A DNA stretch of 64,000 nucleotides. It comes from Pseudoflavonifractor sp050943825. GTDB taxonomy: Bacteria > Bacillota > Clostridia > Oscillospirales > Oscillospiraceae. The stretch is taken from positions 216,177-280,176 of the forward strand of contig NZ_JBMNPX010000003.1 of the NCBI RefSeq assembly GCF_050943825.1, written 5' to 3'. Both the position numbers and the translations under genes were made by a program. The notes below the pieces were generated by a model. The model was given only the letters and a program-made list of their open reading frames with translations. It did no database searches and was not told the origin of the DNA. Below are positions 7,300 through 15,594 of this stretch, in pieces (position 1 is the stretch's first letter; the number at the start of each line of letters is the position of its first letter).

Positions 7300-8013
7300 A
7301 TGAAGCTCATTTTGGAAGGAATCGAGAAGCATTTTGGGGAGAAGCAGGTGCTCAAGGGGGCGTCCTTCTCCTTTGACCAAGGCCGGATCTACGGTCTGCT
7401 GGGCCGCAACGGCGCGGGCAAGACCACCCTGATGAACTGCCTGGCGGGAGAGTTTCCGCCTGACGGCGGCGCCTTCTGCGTGGAGGACGGGGACGGCCAG
7501 CGCCGTCCCCTGGCCGAGGGGGACGTGGGCTATGTGCTGTCCACGCCGGTGGTGCCCGAGTTCCTGACGGGCTGGGAGTTCGTGAAGTTCTTCCAGGAGA
7601 TCAACGCCGGCAAGGACCCCAGCGGCCGCACCCCCGACGACTGGCTGGACCTGGTGGGCATTGACGCCGAGGACCGCTACCGCCTGATGAAGGACTACTC
7701 CCACGGCATGAAGAACAAGATGCAGATGCTCTGCTTCCTCATTGCCCGGCCGCCGGTCATCCTGCTGGACGAGCCCCTCACCTCCTTCGACGTGGTGGCC
7801 GCCAAGGAGATGAAGGACCTGCTCATTGAGATGAAGGAGGACCACATCATCCTCTTCTCCACCCACATTCTCCAGCTGGCCGCCGACCTGTGCGACGAGA
7901 TTGTCCTCCTCCATCACGGCGAGCTGGAGGAGGTGGACCCGTCCATCATCCACACGCCCGAATTTGAAAACCGGGTGGTGGAGCTGCTGAAAGAAGAGGA
8001 ACGCCATGATTAA
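7300..8013 (+). CDS. ABC transporter ATP-binding protein
   Basis: A 237-residue nucleotide-binding subunit with Walker A GRNGAGKTT (about 34-42), a weakly conserved signature YSHGMKNKM, Walker B VILLDEP and the switch histidine in STHI. The spacing and the modified signature fit the ABC-2 exporter ATPases. It overlaps the downstream permease gene by 8 bp (ATGATTAA), so the two are co-translated. The substrate cannot be told from sequence. The linked XRE regulator suggests stress or antimicrobial response as one possibility. Confidence 0.9.
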   Translation: MKLILEGIEKHFGEKQVLKGASFSFDQGRIYGLLGRNGAGKTTLMNCLAGEFPPDGGAFCVEDGDGQRRPLAEGDVGYVLSTPVVPEFLTGWEFVKFFQEINAGKDPSGRTPDDWLDLVGIDAEDRYRLMKDYSHGMKNKMQMLCFLIARPPVILLDEPLTSFDVVAAKEMKDLLIEMKEDHIILFSTHILQLAADLCDEIVLLHHGELEEVDPSIIHTPEFENRVVELLKEEERHD

Positions 8014-9625
8014 GGACGTGCGCAATGTGTTCCGGGTGCAGTCCGCCATGAGCTGCAACCGCTTCCTCTTCTGGCTGAAAAAAATCCCCCTCATCCGCCG
8101 CCTGTTCCCCGACCGGCTGTACGCCGCCTCGGCGGCCAAGCAGCGGCTCATGGCCGTGGTGGAGGTGCTGAAAATCCTCAGCGCCTTTGCCGGAAAGTTC
8201 ATCTACCTGTTCCTCTGCTGCCTGCTGCCCGCCATGCTGCTGCTGGAGGACGCGCCCCGGGAGACCCTGTGGCTCAGCCTCCTCACCGCCCTGTTCTTCC
8301 TCAGCTTTTTCGGCGGGGCCTTTCTCCAGTCCAACATCCTCACCGCCAGCCTGGTCAAGTACACCTGTGTGCGGCAGATGGGCATGAGCGCCCGGGCCAG
8401 CCTGGCGGCCACCGCAGGGCGTGAGCACCTCCAGTCCTTTGTGACCTTTACCCCGGCTCTGATTGTCTTTGCCGCCCTCTTCGGCCCCGGCTGGTGGGAA
8501 GGTCTGCTCCTTACCATGCAGCTGGCCGCCGTCCGGTGTATCGGCGAGCTGTTCCACGTGTGGGTGTGGGACCGCTGGGAGAAGCAGCCGGGCAAGAGCG
8601 TGTGGTACATCATGGCAGTCACCGTGCTGTCCCTGGCGGGGGCCTACGCCACCTTGCTGCTGCCCACCCCCCTGCCCATGGAGCGGTTCCTGTTCAACCC
8701 GGCGGTGTACATCGCGTCGGTGGGCTGCGGCGCCTGGGCGGGCATCTGGCTCCTCCGTTATCCCCATTATCAGGCCCTGGTGTGGAAAACCTGCCGGGCG
8801 GAGAACGTGTCCACCGCCGCCGCCAAGCAGAACGCCGCTCAGGCCGCCTTCCGGGATGTGCAGATGAAGGACTCCGACCTGGCCGCCGAGGACGCCGGAG
8901 GCCGCATCGCCGCCCTGAAGGGCTACGCCTATCTCAACGGCCTGTTCTTCCTGCGCCACCGGCGGCTGCTCAACAAGCCGGTGAAGTACGCCTTGGGCAT
9001 TGTGGCCGCGGCGGTGCTGTTGGGCCTGGGAGCTGTGCTCTTCGTGCCGGACACCATGGCTGAGATGATGGCGGAGTTCCCCGTCCGGTTCCTCCCCATC
9101 TTCGTGTTCATCATGTACCTCATCTGCAACAGCCTGGGTCAGCGCATCTGCAAGGCCATGTTCTACAACTGCGACCTCTCCCTCCTCCGGTACGGCTGGT
9201 ACCGGGAGCGGAAGGTGCTCCTGCGCAACTTCACCATCCGGCTGGGCGAGGTGGCAAAGCGGAACCTGCTGGTGGCCGCCGCCATTTGTGTGGGCACCGC
9301 CGCCGTCACCCTGGCCGCGGGCGCGCCCCTCACCGGCGCCCTGGCCCTGTTCTGCCTGGCGGTGCTGAGCCTGGCGGTGTTCTTCTCGGTCCATCCCCTG
9401 TTCCTCTACTACATCTTCCAGCCCTACACCGCCCAGCTGGCGGTGAAAAACCCCTTCTTCGGCATCCTCAACTGGGTGGTCTACTTCCTGTGCTGGATGT
9501 GCCTCCAGATCAAGCAGCCCACCAGCGTGTTCACCCTGCTGGTGGTGGCATGCACCGTGGCGTACAGCGCCGTCGCCCTGGCCGTGGTGTGGAATCGGGC
9601 GGAGAAGACCTTCCGCATTAAATAA
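8006..9625 (+). CDS. ABC transporter membrane protein (ABC-2-like exporter)
   Basis: A 539-residue polytopic protein with helices spread in at least four clusters (for example about 55-75, 88-108, 150-170, 200-260, 325-350, 420-520). It starts inside the end of the ATPase gene, so the two form one transporter. Large hydrophilic loops, notably around 265-310, lie between helix groups. The family is not recognised more precisely; no substrate is claimed. A strong terminator follows at 9645-9683. Confidence 0.75.
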   Translation: MIKDVRNVFRVQSAMSCNRFLFWLKKIPLIRRLFPDRLYAASAAKQRLMAVVEVLKILSAFAGKFIYLFLCCLLPAMLLLEDAPRETLWLSLLTALFFLSFFGGAFLQSNILTASLVKYTCVRQMGMSARASLAATAGREHLQSFVTFTPALIVFAALFGPGWWEGLLLTMQLAAVRCIGELFHVWVWDRWEKQPGKSVWYIMAVTVLSLAGAYATLLLPTPLPMERFLFNPAVYIASVGCGAWAGIWLLRYPHYQALVWKTCRAENVSTAAAKQNAAQAAFRDVQMKDSDLAAEDAGGRIAALKGYAYLNGLFFLRHRRLLNKPVKYALGIVAAAVLLGLGAVLFVPDTMAEMMAEFPVRFLPIFVFIMYLICNSLGQRICKAMFYNCDLSLLRYGWYRERKVLLRNFTIRLGEVAKRNLLVAAAICVGTAAVTLAAGAPLTGALALFCLAVLSLAVFFSVHPLFLYYIFQPYTAQLAVKNPFFGILNWVVYFLCWMCLQIKQPTSVFTLLVVACTVAYSAVALAVVWNRAEKTFRIK

Positions 9626-9644
9626 ACCCTGCCGTCAAAATGCC

Positions 9645-9683
9645 CGTCCCTGCCGCCCATTTCGGGCGGCAGGGACATTTTTT
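9645..9683 (+). terminator. rho-independent terminator after ABC exporter
   Basis: GTCCCTGCCGCCC / GGGCGGCAGGGAC with an ATTTC loop and a T-rich tail. Confidence 0.9.
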
Positions 9684-9792
9684 GCGGCCGGACAGTGGGA
9701 AGAAGCCCTTTCGGAGGTCGAAATTTCGAATTTCGGGGGGAAAAGTTAAATGAAAATTTAATATATCCTTCATGTTATTGTGCACTGTGCCG

Positions 9793-9801
9793 TGGTATGA
9801 T
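9793..9801 (+). promoter_or_regulatory. possible extended -10 promoter
   Basis: TGGTATGAT matches an extended -10 (TGnTATAAT type) 42 bp before the ATG of the CmpB-like gene. No good -35 is present. Confidence 0.35.
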
Positions 9802-9842
9802 ACCCACTGTTCCAAGGTGACGGACAGAGAAAGGAGAACCCT

Positions 9843-10625
9843 ATGGCAGAACTGGCGCACGGACGGCAGCAGTCCGGCTTTTCCGGGGCGGAGCGGACAG
9901 AGGCCGTCTCTTCGGAGAATATCCCCGGCTTTTTTGCCCGGGGCGTGAACTTTTACAAGCTCTTCTGGGTGTTTATCATCGTTTCCTTCCTGGGCTGTCT
10001 GGTGGAGACGGTGTTCATGCTCCTCACCCGTGGGGAGCTCCAGAACCGCAGCGGGGTCATTTACGGCTCCTTCTCCCTGGTGTGGGGTCTGGGTGCGGTA
10101 CTGTTCACCCTGTGCTTCCACCGCCTTGCCCGGCGCAGCTCCTTCCTCATCCTGCTGGCGGGCACGGTGCTGGGCGCTGTGTACGAGTACGCCTGTTCCT
10201 GGCTTCAGGAGGTGCTCTTCGGCGCCTGCTTCTGGGATTACAGCCATCTGCCCTTCAATATCAACGGCCGGGTGAACCTGGTGTTCTCCCTGTTCTGGGG
10301 TGTGGCGGCGGTGCTGTGGGTCAAGTGGGCCTATCCGGCGGTGTGCCGCTGGATTGGGAAAATCCCCAACGGGGCCGGCCGCCCCCTCACCCTGGTGCTG
10401 GCGGTGCTGATGGCCTTTGACGTGGCCCTCACCTCCGCAGCTCTGGGCCGGATGAACCAGCGGCAGCACAATGTGCCCGCCGCCGGGCCGGTGGCGGAGT
10501 TTCTGGATACCCACTACCCCGACCGGAAGCTGGAGGCCATCTTCACCAACCTGACCTATATCGGCACCGACGAGGCCAGAGAGGCCGCCGGGGTGCCCAA
10601 ACCCAACGACCTGCCCGGGCAGTAA
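9843..10625 (+). CDS. CmpB-type putative ABC-transporter permease family membrane protein
   Basis: A 260-residue membrane protein with five predicted helices. The block GVIYGSFSLVWGLGAVLFTL followed by YEY...WDYSHLPFNINGRVNL matches the ABC_trans_CmpB (PF06541) pattern as I recall it. Despite the family name its role is unproven. A good SD (AAAGGAG) precedes ATG 9843. The gene stands alone between a terminator and the rpsO leader. The N-terminal 35 residues are polar and variable. Confidence 0.7.
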   Translation: MAELAHGRQQSGFSGAERTEAVSSENIPGFFARGVNFYKLFWVFIIVSFLGCLVETVFMLLTRGELQNRSGVIYGSFSLVWGLGAVLFTLCFHRLARRSSFLILLAGTVLGAVYEYACSWLQEVLFGACFWDYSHLPFNINGRVNLVFSLFWGVAAVLWVKWAYPAVCRWIGKIPNGAGRPLTLVLAVLMAFDVALTSAALGRMNQRQHNVPAAGPVAEFLDTHYPDRKLEAIFTNLTYIGTDEAREAAGVPKPNDLPGQ

Positions 10626-10701
10626 TGCCTGTCAGAGGAAAACGGGGCCAAAAGCCCTGAAAATTGTGATTTTTCCCTTTACAGCGTGGGCAAAATATGA
10701 T

Positions 10702-10833
10702 AGACTACCATGGCACGCAAATGTGCGTAAGCCGCCTGCCGCTTAGTTTCGGGACAAAAGCCGCGTATCCGCGGGGGTCCGCCCACCCGTTACTCAGCCG
10801 CCGGGCAAATGATATGAAAGGTGGAAACCATCC
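10702..10833 (+). promoter_or_regulatory. rpsO leader, candidate S15 autoregulatory structure
   Basis: A TATGAT -10-like box at 10696-10701 is followed by about 130 nt of paired sequence before the rpsO SD. It includes the small hairpin GCAC-GCAAAT-GTGC and a GC-rich segment CCGCGTATCCGCGG. Long structured rpsO leaders bind S15 and repress translation in several bacteria. The assignment here rests on position and pairing only. Confidence 0.4.
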
Positions 10834-11100
10834 ATGATCCGTAAGGACGAGAAGACGGCCGTTATCGAGGCCAACCGCGCTCACCCCACTGACACCGGCT
10901 CCCCCGAGGTTCAGATCGCCATTCTGACCGCCCGCATCCAGGAGCTGACCGAGCACCTGAAGGTTCACACCCACGACAACCACAGCCGTCGTGGCCTGCT
11001 GAAGATGGTCGGTAAGCGCCGCAAGATGCTGGACTACCTGATGGCCAAGGACATCGAGCGGTACCGTGCCATCATTGCCAAGCTGGGCATCCGTAAGTAA
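10834..11100 (+). CDS. rpsO: 30S ribosomal protein S15
   Basis: An 88-residue protein with the full S15 pattern: HPTDTGSPEVQIAILTARI, then HLKVHTHDNHSRRGLLKMVG and KRRKMLDYLMAKDIERYRAI. S15 binds 16S rRNA at the three-way junction of the central domain. The SD GAAAGGTGG precedes ATG 10834. It is followed by pnp, the classical rpsO-pnp order, but across an unusually long (472-bp) structured spacer. Confidence 0.98.
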   Translation: MIRKDEKTAVIEANRAHPTDTGSPEVQIAILTARIQELTEHLKVHTHDNHSRRGLLKMVGKRRKMLDYLMAKDIERYRAIIAKLGIRK

Positions 11101-11109
11101 TGTCTGCTG

Positions 11110-11404
11110 AATAAACCGTAAAGCGGTTTATTCGCGCGGCAGCGGCCGCGCAATTCCATAAAAGCGGCTCAAAAAGCCGATTTTATGGAATTCAGCCATT
11201 GCTGTAATGCGTATTTCCGCTGGCGCATTGAGATGCACCAGCGGAAGGCGCAAGGGGTTTAGACAATTTTGTCCAAAACCCCTGCGCCTGAGCAAAGCCA
11301 AATGGCATTGAAAGCCAGAGCTTTCAATGCTTTGGGCTTTGGTCGATACGCATTAAGTAAGAGCTTCCCGATAGGGTGGCGTGGTTATGCCACGCCACCC
11401 TATC
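11110..11404 (+). other. hairpin-rich rpsO-pnp spacer with a multi-branched structure
   Basis: No gene. Successive inverted repeats are AATAAACCG/CGGTTTATT (11110-11132), GCGCGG/CCGCGC (11134-11151) and AATTCCATAAAA/TTTTATGGAATT with an inner GGCT/AGCC (11152-11192). Next comes an outer stem AATGCGTAT/ATACGCATT (11206-11214 with 11346-11354) enclosing three hairpins: TTCCGCTGG/CCAGCGGAA, GGCGC...GCGCC, and AAAGCC...GGCTTT with GGCATTGAAAGC/GCTTTCAATGC inside. The block ends with a perfect 15-bp hairpin at 11370-11404. The terminal hairpin could be an RNase III/PNPase processing site for pnp autoregulation (inference). Confidence 0.7.
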
Positions 11405-11427
11405 TTGCCATTCTCCTCCGGGAGGAC

Positions 11428-11472
11428 GGCGCGAACCTATCCACAGGCCCCGCCGGGCCGGAGCGCTTTTTT
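11428..11472 (+). terminator. possible terminator upstream of pnp
   Basis: A GGCGC...GCGC outer stem encloses GGCCC-CGCC-GGGCC and is followed by six T. It could end the rpsO transcript or attenuate pnp. Confidence 0.45.
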
Positions 11473-11572
11473 AGCAGTTGAACATGGGCCTGAAAGATAC
11501 GGACCCGGGTTCAAATGCTAAAAGGTGAGACGGCCCGGACGCTGGCCCATACCAACGAAAAGGAGGACAACC

Positions 11573-13723
11573 ATGTCTACCGTCATCACCCACAAGCAGT
11601 TCCCCAACCACAAGATCTTCAAGACTGAGATCGCCGGCCGTCCCTTCTCCATCGAGGTGGGCAAGACCGCCGAGCTGGCCAACGCCGCCGCTCTGGTGCG
11701 CTACGGCGACACCACCGTCCATGTGGCCATCTGCGTCTCCCCCCGTCCCCGGGACGGCGTGGACTTCTTCCCCCTGAGCGTGGACTTTGAGGAGAAGCTG
11801 TACGCCGTGGGCCGCATCCCCGGCTCCTTCCTGCGCCGTGAGGGCCGTCCCTCCCTGCCCGCCGTGCTGGCCTCCCGCCTCATCGACCGGCCTATCCGCC
11901 CCCTGTTCCCCTACGACTTCCGCAACGACGTGTGCATCACCTGCACCGTCATGAGCGTGGATTACGACTGCTCCCCCGAGGTCACCGCCATGATCGGCGT
12001 GTCCGCCTGCCTGAGCTACTCCGAGATCCCCTTCGCCGGCCCCATCGGCTGCCTGGAGGTGGGCTACTGCGACGGCCAGATTGTCTTCAACCCCACCCAG
12101 GAGCAGCGCAAGACCTCCCGCATGGACGTGACCGTGGCCGCCACTGAGAAGAAGGTGGTCATGATCGAGGCCGGCGCCGACCAGATCCCCGACGACATCA
12201 TGTACGAGGGCATCGTGAAGGCCCACGAGGAGATCAAGAAGCAGGTCGCCTTCATCAACGACATTGTGGCCCAGATCGGCAAGCCCAAGATGGAGTACGA
12301 CCACGCCGACTTCAACCAGGAGCTGTTCGACAAAATCGTGGACAAGTACATGGACGAGGCCAAGGCCGCCATGGACACCGACGACAAGAACATCCGTGAG
12401 CAGCGCTGGAACGCCATGATCGACAAGTGGCACGAGGACTACCTGGAGGAGTACCCCGAGATGGACAAGTATCTCGAGGAGTTCACCTACAAGTTCCAGA
12501 AGAAGATCGTCAAGGCCTGGCTGCTCCAGGGCCACCGCGTGGACGGCCGCGCCAAGAACGAGATCCGTCCTCTGAGCGCCGAGGTTGGCGTGCTGCCCAA
12601 GGTCCACGGCTCCGGCCTGTTCACCCGCGGCCAGACCCAGGTCCTGTCCGTGGCCACCCTGAACACCCTGGCCGCCTCTCAGAAGCTGGACACCATCTGG
12701 GAAGAGGACGAGAAGCGGTACATGCACCACTACAACTTCCCCCCCTACTCCGTGGGCGAGGCCAAGGCTCCCCGCTCCACCAACCGCCGCGAGTACGGCC
12801 ACGGCGCTCTGGCTGAGCGCGCTCTGGTGCCCGTGCTGCCCAGCGTGGACGAGTTCCCCTACGCCATCCGCGTGGTGAGCGAGGTCCTGTCCTCCAACGG
12901 CTCCACCTCCCAGGGCTCCATCTGCGGCTCCACCCTGGCTCTGATGGACGCCGGCGTGCCCATCAAGGCCCCCGTGGCCGGCATCTCCTGCGGCCTCATC
13001 CAGGACGACGACGGCTCCTTCCAGACCTTCATCGACATCCAGGGCGTGGAGGACTTCCACGGCGAGATGGACTTCAAGGTGGCCGGCACCAAGGCCGGTA
13101 TCACCGCCATCCAGATGGACCTGAAGAACGACGGTCTGACCCACGAGATCATCAAGCAGGCCCTGGAGATCACCAAGGACGCCCGCTATGCCATCCTGGA
13201 CGAGATCATGCTGCCCTGCATCGCTGAGCCCCGTCCCGAGGTGAGCAAGTACGCCCCCAAGATGATCACCATGAAGATCGACGTGGACAAGATCCGCGAG
13301 GTCATCGGCAAGGGCGGCAGCGTGATCCAGAAGATCTGCGCTGAGTCCGGCGCCACCGTGGACATCGACGACGACGGCACCATCCACATCGCCTCCCCCG
13401 ACGCCGCCTCCTGCGACGCCGCCAAGAAGATGATCGACACCATCGTGTTCGTCCCCGAGGTGGGTCAGCTGTACTACGGCAAGGTGGTGCGCATCCTGAC
13501 CTTCGGCGCCTTCGTGGAGCTGGCTCCCGGCAAGGACGGCATGGTCCACATCTCCAAGCTGGCCGACCGCCGCGTGGAGAAGGTGGAGGACGTGGTCAAC
13601 ATCGGCGACATGATCTGGGTCAAGGTCACCGATATCGACGAGAAGGGCCGCGTGAACCTGTCCTACAAGGACGCCCTCAAGGAGATTAAGGCCAAGCAGG
13701 CTGCCGGCGAGAGCGCAAAGTAA
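11573..13723 (+). CDS. pnp: polyribonucleotide nucleotidyltransferase (PNPase)
   Basis: A 716-residue phosphorolytic 3'-5' exoribonuclease. Two RNase PH domains are visible (N-terminal with RREGRPSLPAVLASRLIDRP; catalytic second core around SNGSTSQGSICGSTLALMDA). They are separated by an all-helical linker, then come a KH domain with GKGGSVIQKI and an S1 domain (GKVVRILTFGAFVEL, KDGMVHISKL). ATG 11573 follows AAGGAGGACAACC; the frame extends upstream but without a better start. The long structured spacer upstream may serve autoregulation. Confidence 0.97.
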   Translation: MSTVITHKQFPNHKIFKTEIAGRPFSIEVGKTAELANAAALVRYGDTTVHVAICVSPRPRDGVDFFPLSVDFEEKLYAVGRIPGSFLRREGRPSLPAVLASRLIDRPIRPLFPYDFRNDVCITCTVMSVDYDCSPEVTAMIGVSACLSYSEIPFAGPIGCLEVGYCDGQIVFNPTQEQRKTSRMDVTVAATEKKVVMIEAGADQIPDDIMYEGIVKAHEEIKKQVAFINDIVAQIGKPKMEYDHADFNQELFDKIVDKYMDEAKAAMDTDDKNIREQRWNAMIDKWHEDYLEEYPEMDKYLEEFTYKFQKKIVKAWLLQGHRVDGRAKNEIRPLSAEVGVLPKVHGSGLFTRGQTQVLSVATLNTLAASQKLDTIWEEDEKRYMHHYNFPPYSVGEAKAPRSTNRREYGHGALAERALVPVLPSVDEFPYAIRVVSEVLSSNGSTSQGSICGSTLALMDAGVPIKAPVAGISCGLIQDDDGSFQTFIDIQGVEDFHGEMDFKVAGTKAGITAIQMDLKNDGLTHEIIKQALEITKDARYAILDEIMLPCIAEPRPEVSKYAPKMITMKIDVDKIREVIGKGGSVIQKICAESGATVDIDDDGTIHIASPDAASCDAAKKMIDTIVFVPEVGQLYYGKVVRILTFGAFVELAPGKDGMVHISKLADRRVEKVEDVVNIGDMIWVKVTDIDEKGRVNLSYKDALKEIKAKQAAGESAK

Positions 13724-13743
13724 GAAAAAACGGGTATAATAGA

Positions 13744-13773
13744 CCGGGCGGGCAGTACTTGCCCGCCCGGTTT
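13744..13773 (+). terminator. hairpin after pnp (weak terminator)
   Basis: CCGGGCGGGCA / TGCCCGCCCGG with only three T after it. It may reduce but not abolish readthrough into the M16 peptidase gene. Confidence 0.55.
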
Positions 13774-13816
13774 CCGCATCTGCGGGCCGCGGCCCGCGTC
13801 CAAGGAGGACCCTGCC

Positions 13817-15064
13817 ATGTATGAAAAAATAACCCTGCCCAACGGCGTGCGCATCCTCACCGAGCACGTCCCCGCCGTGCGCTCGGCGGCCCTGGGCATC
13901 TATGTGGGCACCGGCAGCCGCCAGGAGAAGGCGGCGGAGAACGGCGCCGCCCACTTCATTGAGCACATGCTCTTCAAGGGCACCGCCCGCCGCACCGCCG
14001 CCGACCTGGCCGGGGAGATGGACGCGGTGGGCGGCCAAATAAACGCCTACACCACCAAGGAGTCCACCTGCTTCTACGCCCGGGTGCTGGACACCCACCT
14101 GCCCCAGGCTGCCGATATCCTGTGCGACATGTTCTTCTCCTCCAAGTTTGACGAGAGCGACGTGGAGACGGAGCGGGGCGTGGTGCTGGAGGAGATCGGC
14201 ATGTACGAGGACAACCCGGAGGACCTGTGCGCCGAGCGCCTGGCCGCCGGGGTGTACCACGGCTCCGCCCTGGCCCGGCCCATCCTGGGCCGGAAGGCCA
14301 CCCTGGAGAAGATGACCGGCGCCTGGCTGAAGGAGTACATGACCTCCCACTACCTGGCCGGGGACATCGTGGTGGCCCTGGCGGGCAGCTTCACGCAGAA
14401 AGACGTGGACGACCTGAAGGCCCGGTTTTCCGCCATGCCCGCGGGCGGTCTGCCCCAGCCCAGGGCGGCGGTGTATACCCCCTGCATCACCGTGAAGAAA
14501 AAGGCCATCGAGCAGAACCACCTGACCCTGGCCTTCCCCGGCCTGTGCTACGGGGACAGCCGCCGGTTCGCCCTTCAGCTGCTCTCCTCCATCCTGGGCA
14601 GCGGCATGTCCTCCCGGCTGTGGCAGCAGGTGCGGGAGCAGCGGGGTCTGTGCTATTCCATCTACTCCTACGGTGCGGGCCACGCCGACACCGGCCTCTA
14701 CGCCGTCTACACCGCCCTGGGCCGGGAGACCGAGGAGGAGGCCATCCGCACCATTGTGGACACGGTGAAGGCCTTCCGGGACGGGGGCGTCACCCGGGAG
14801 GAGCTGGACCGGGCCAGAGAGCAGTCAAAGGCCAACGTGCTCATGGGGCTGGAGTCCACCCAGGCCCGCATGGCCCACCTGGGCCGCAGTGAGTTGATGA
14901 TGGGTGAGGTGCTCACTCCCGACCAGATTATCGCCGCCTATGACGCCGTCACCGCTGAGGATGTGCGGGGGCTGGCGGAGGAGATTTTTGACTTCTCCCG
15001 GGCGTCCCTGTCCGCCGTAGGCCGGGTGCGTACCGCCGACGAGTATCGGGCGCTGCTGAACTGA
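13817..15064 (+). CDS. M16-family zinc peptidase
   Basis: A 415-residue single-domain-pair M16 protein. The inverted zinc motif HxxEH appears as HFIEHMLF (about 50-54) and the second metal-ligand Glu region follows. The second half holds the non-catalytic R/Y-type domain (GLCYSIYSYGAGHADTGLYA). It resembles the processing-protease family encoded right after pnp in Bacillus and many clostridia. The SD AAGGAGGAC precedes ATG 13817. The physiological substrate in bacteria is not settled. Confidence 0.92.
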   Translation: MYEKITLPNGVRILTEHVPAVRSAALGIYVGTGSRQEKAAENGAAHFIEHMLFKGTARRTAADLAGEMDAVGGQINAYTTKESTCFYARVLDTHLPQAADILCDMFFSSKFDESDVETERGVVLEEIGMYEDNPEDLCAERLAAGVYHGSALARPILGRKATLEKMTGAWLKEYMTSHYLAGDIVVALAGSFTQKDVDDLKARFSAMPAGGLPQPRAAVYTPCITVKKKAIEQNHLTLAFPGLCYGDSRRFALQLLSSILGSGMSSRLWQQVREQRGLCYSIYSYGAGHADTGLYAVYTALGRETEEEAIRTIVDTVKAFRDGGVTREELDRAREQSKANVLMGLESTQARMAHLGRSELMMGEVLTPDQIIAAYDAVTAEDVRGLAEEIFDFSRASLSAVGRVRTADEYRALLN

Positions 15065-15066
15065 AC

Positions 15067-15102
15067 AAAAAGCGGACGGCTGGGCTCAGCCGTCCGCTTT
15101 TT
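15067..15102. terminator. bidirectional terminator
   Basis: AAAAAGCGGACGGCT / AGCCGTCCGCTTTTT with a GGGCTC-type loop. It lies between the convergent M16 peptidase and the small Cys-rich gene, and overlaps the latter's last codons. Confidence 0.9.
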
Positions 15103-15292
15103 CTGCCTTTTTCCCCTCGGGGCGGCCGGAGAACCGCCCGCAGGCCGGGGTGTCTGCATCCTTGTCCCGCAGGCGGGGTGCGCCGCAGTGACCACGACCC
15201 AGAGGCACAAAGCGCCGTCCACCCTCACATACATAGTGCCGCCGGAAATGACGGCACTGGGCGCAGGTCTTTTCCTCTTCCGAATTGGGCAT
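15086..15292 (-). CDS. small cysteine-rich (zinc-ribbon-like) protein
   Basis: A 68-residue protein with Cys at 10, 13, 22, 36 and 51 and His at 15, 19 and 35 (pattern CAQCRHFRRHY...GHCGAPR...ACGRF). This looks like a small metal-binding domain. A strong SD (AAGGAGGTG) and a consensus promoter (see 15313-15341) show it is a real gene despite its size. The function is unknown. It is transcribed divergently from the RHH regulator and its end overlaps the shared terminator. Confidence 0.7.
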   Translation of the reverse strand: MPNSEEEKTCAQCRHFRRHYVCEGGRRFVPLGRGHCGAPRLRDKDADTPACGRFSGRPEGKKAEKADG

Positions 15293-15312
15293 ACCTTCAC
15301 CTCCTTAATGCT

Positions 15313-15341
15313 ATTATACATATAATAGACACTATTTTCAA
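15313..15341 (-). promoter_or_regulatory. promoter of the Cys-rich gene
   Basis: On the minus strand TTGAAA (15341-15336), 17-bp spacer, TATAAT (15318-15313). The -35 box is half of a palindrome shared with the divergent RHH promoter. Confidence 0.8.
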
Positions 15342-15351
15342 CCAGTTGAAA
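15336..15351. promoter_or_regulatory. palindromic operator candidate formed by two -35 boxes
   Basis: TTTCAAC-CA-GTTGAAA. Each arm is the -35 hexamer of one of two divergent promoters. A dimeric protein bound here would block both, and the RHH protein encoded next door is the obvious candidate (inference). Confidence 0.6.
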
Positions 15352-15374
15352 CCACATTCCATCCTTGGTATGCT
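15346..15374 (+). promoter_or_regulatory. promoter of the RHH gene
   Basis: TTGAAA (15346-15351), 17-bp spacer, TATGCT (15369-15374), just before the SD AGGAGGG. Confidence 0.7.
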
Positions 15375-15398
15375 GGATTCAACTAGGAGGGAATGCGC

Positions 15399-15566
15399 AT
15401 GGCCGATCCGATTCTGGTGAACCGCACCCGGTTTACCTCTTCACTGAAAAATGAACTTGTGCCCAAGTGGAACAAGCTGGCGGAGGATACCCGCATCCCC
15501 AAATCCCGGCTTCTGGACGAGGCCATAGAGGATTTGCTGAAAAAGTACGAGAAAAAGAACGGCTGA
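15399..15566 (+). CDS. ribbon-helix-helix (CopG/Arc-type) small protein
   Basis: A 55-residue protein: a short beta strand (NRTRFTSSL) followed by two helices (KNELVPKWNKLAEDT and PKSRLLDEAIEDLLKKYEKK), the layout of a ribbon-helix-helix DNA-binding dimer. ATG 15399 is chosen over 15393 because AGGAGGG (15385-15391) would be too close to the latter. No toxin partner follows; a terminator overlaps the stop codon. Likely an autoregulator acting at 15336-15351. Confidence 0.75.
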   Translation: MADPILVNRTRFTSSLKNELVPKWNKLAEDTRIPKSRLLDEAIEDLLKKYEKKNG

Positions 15567-15587
15567 CGTGGTCAGCCGTTCTTTTTT
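15559..15587 (+). terminator. terminator of the RHH gene
   Basis: AACGGCTGAC / GTCAGCCGTT followed by six T. The stop codon lies inside the stem. Confidence 0.85.
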
Positions 15588-15594
15588 GCTGTTC

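Noticed and set aside
11478..11514. tRNA-like T-arm (GGGTTCAAAT) before pnp
   Set aside because: No acceptor stem, D arm or anticodon arm; only a local TTGAAC/GTTCAA inverted repeat.
11471..14683. 1070-residue minus-strand open frame opposite pnp and the M16 gene
   Set aside because: Same codon-bias artefact; it spans two well-supported plus-strand genes and their spacer.
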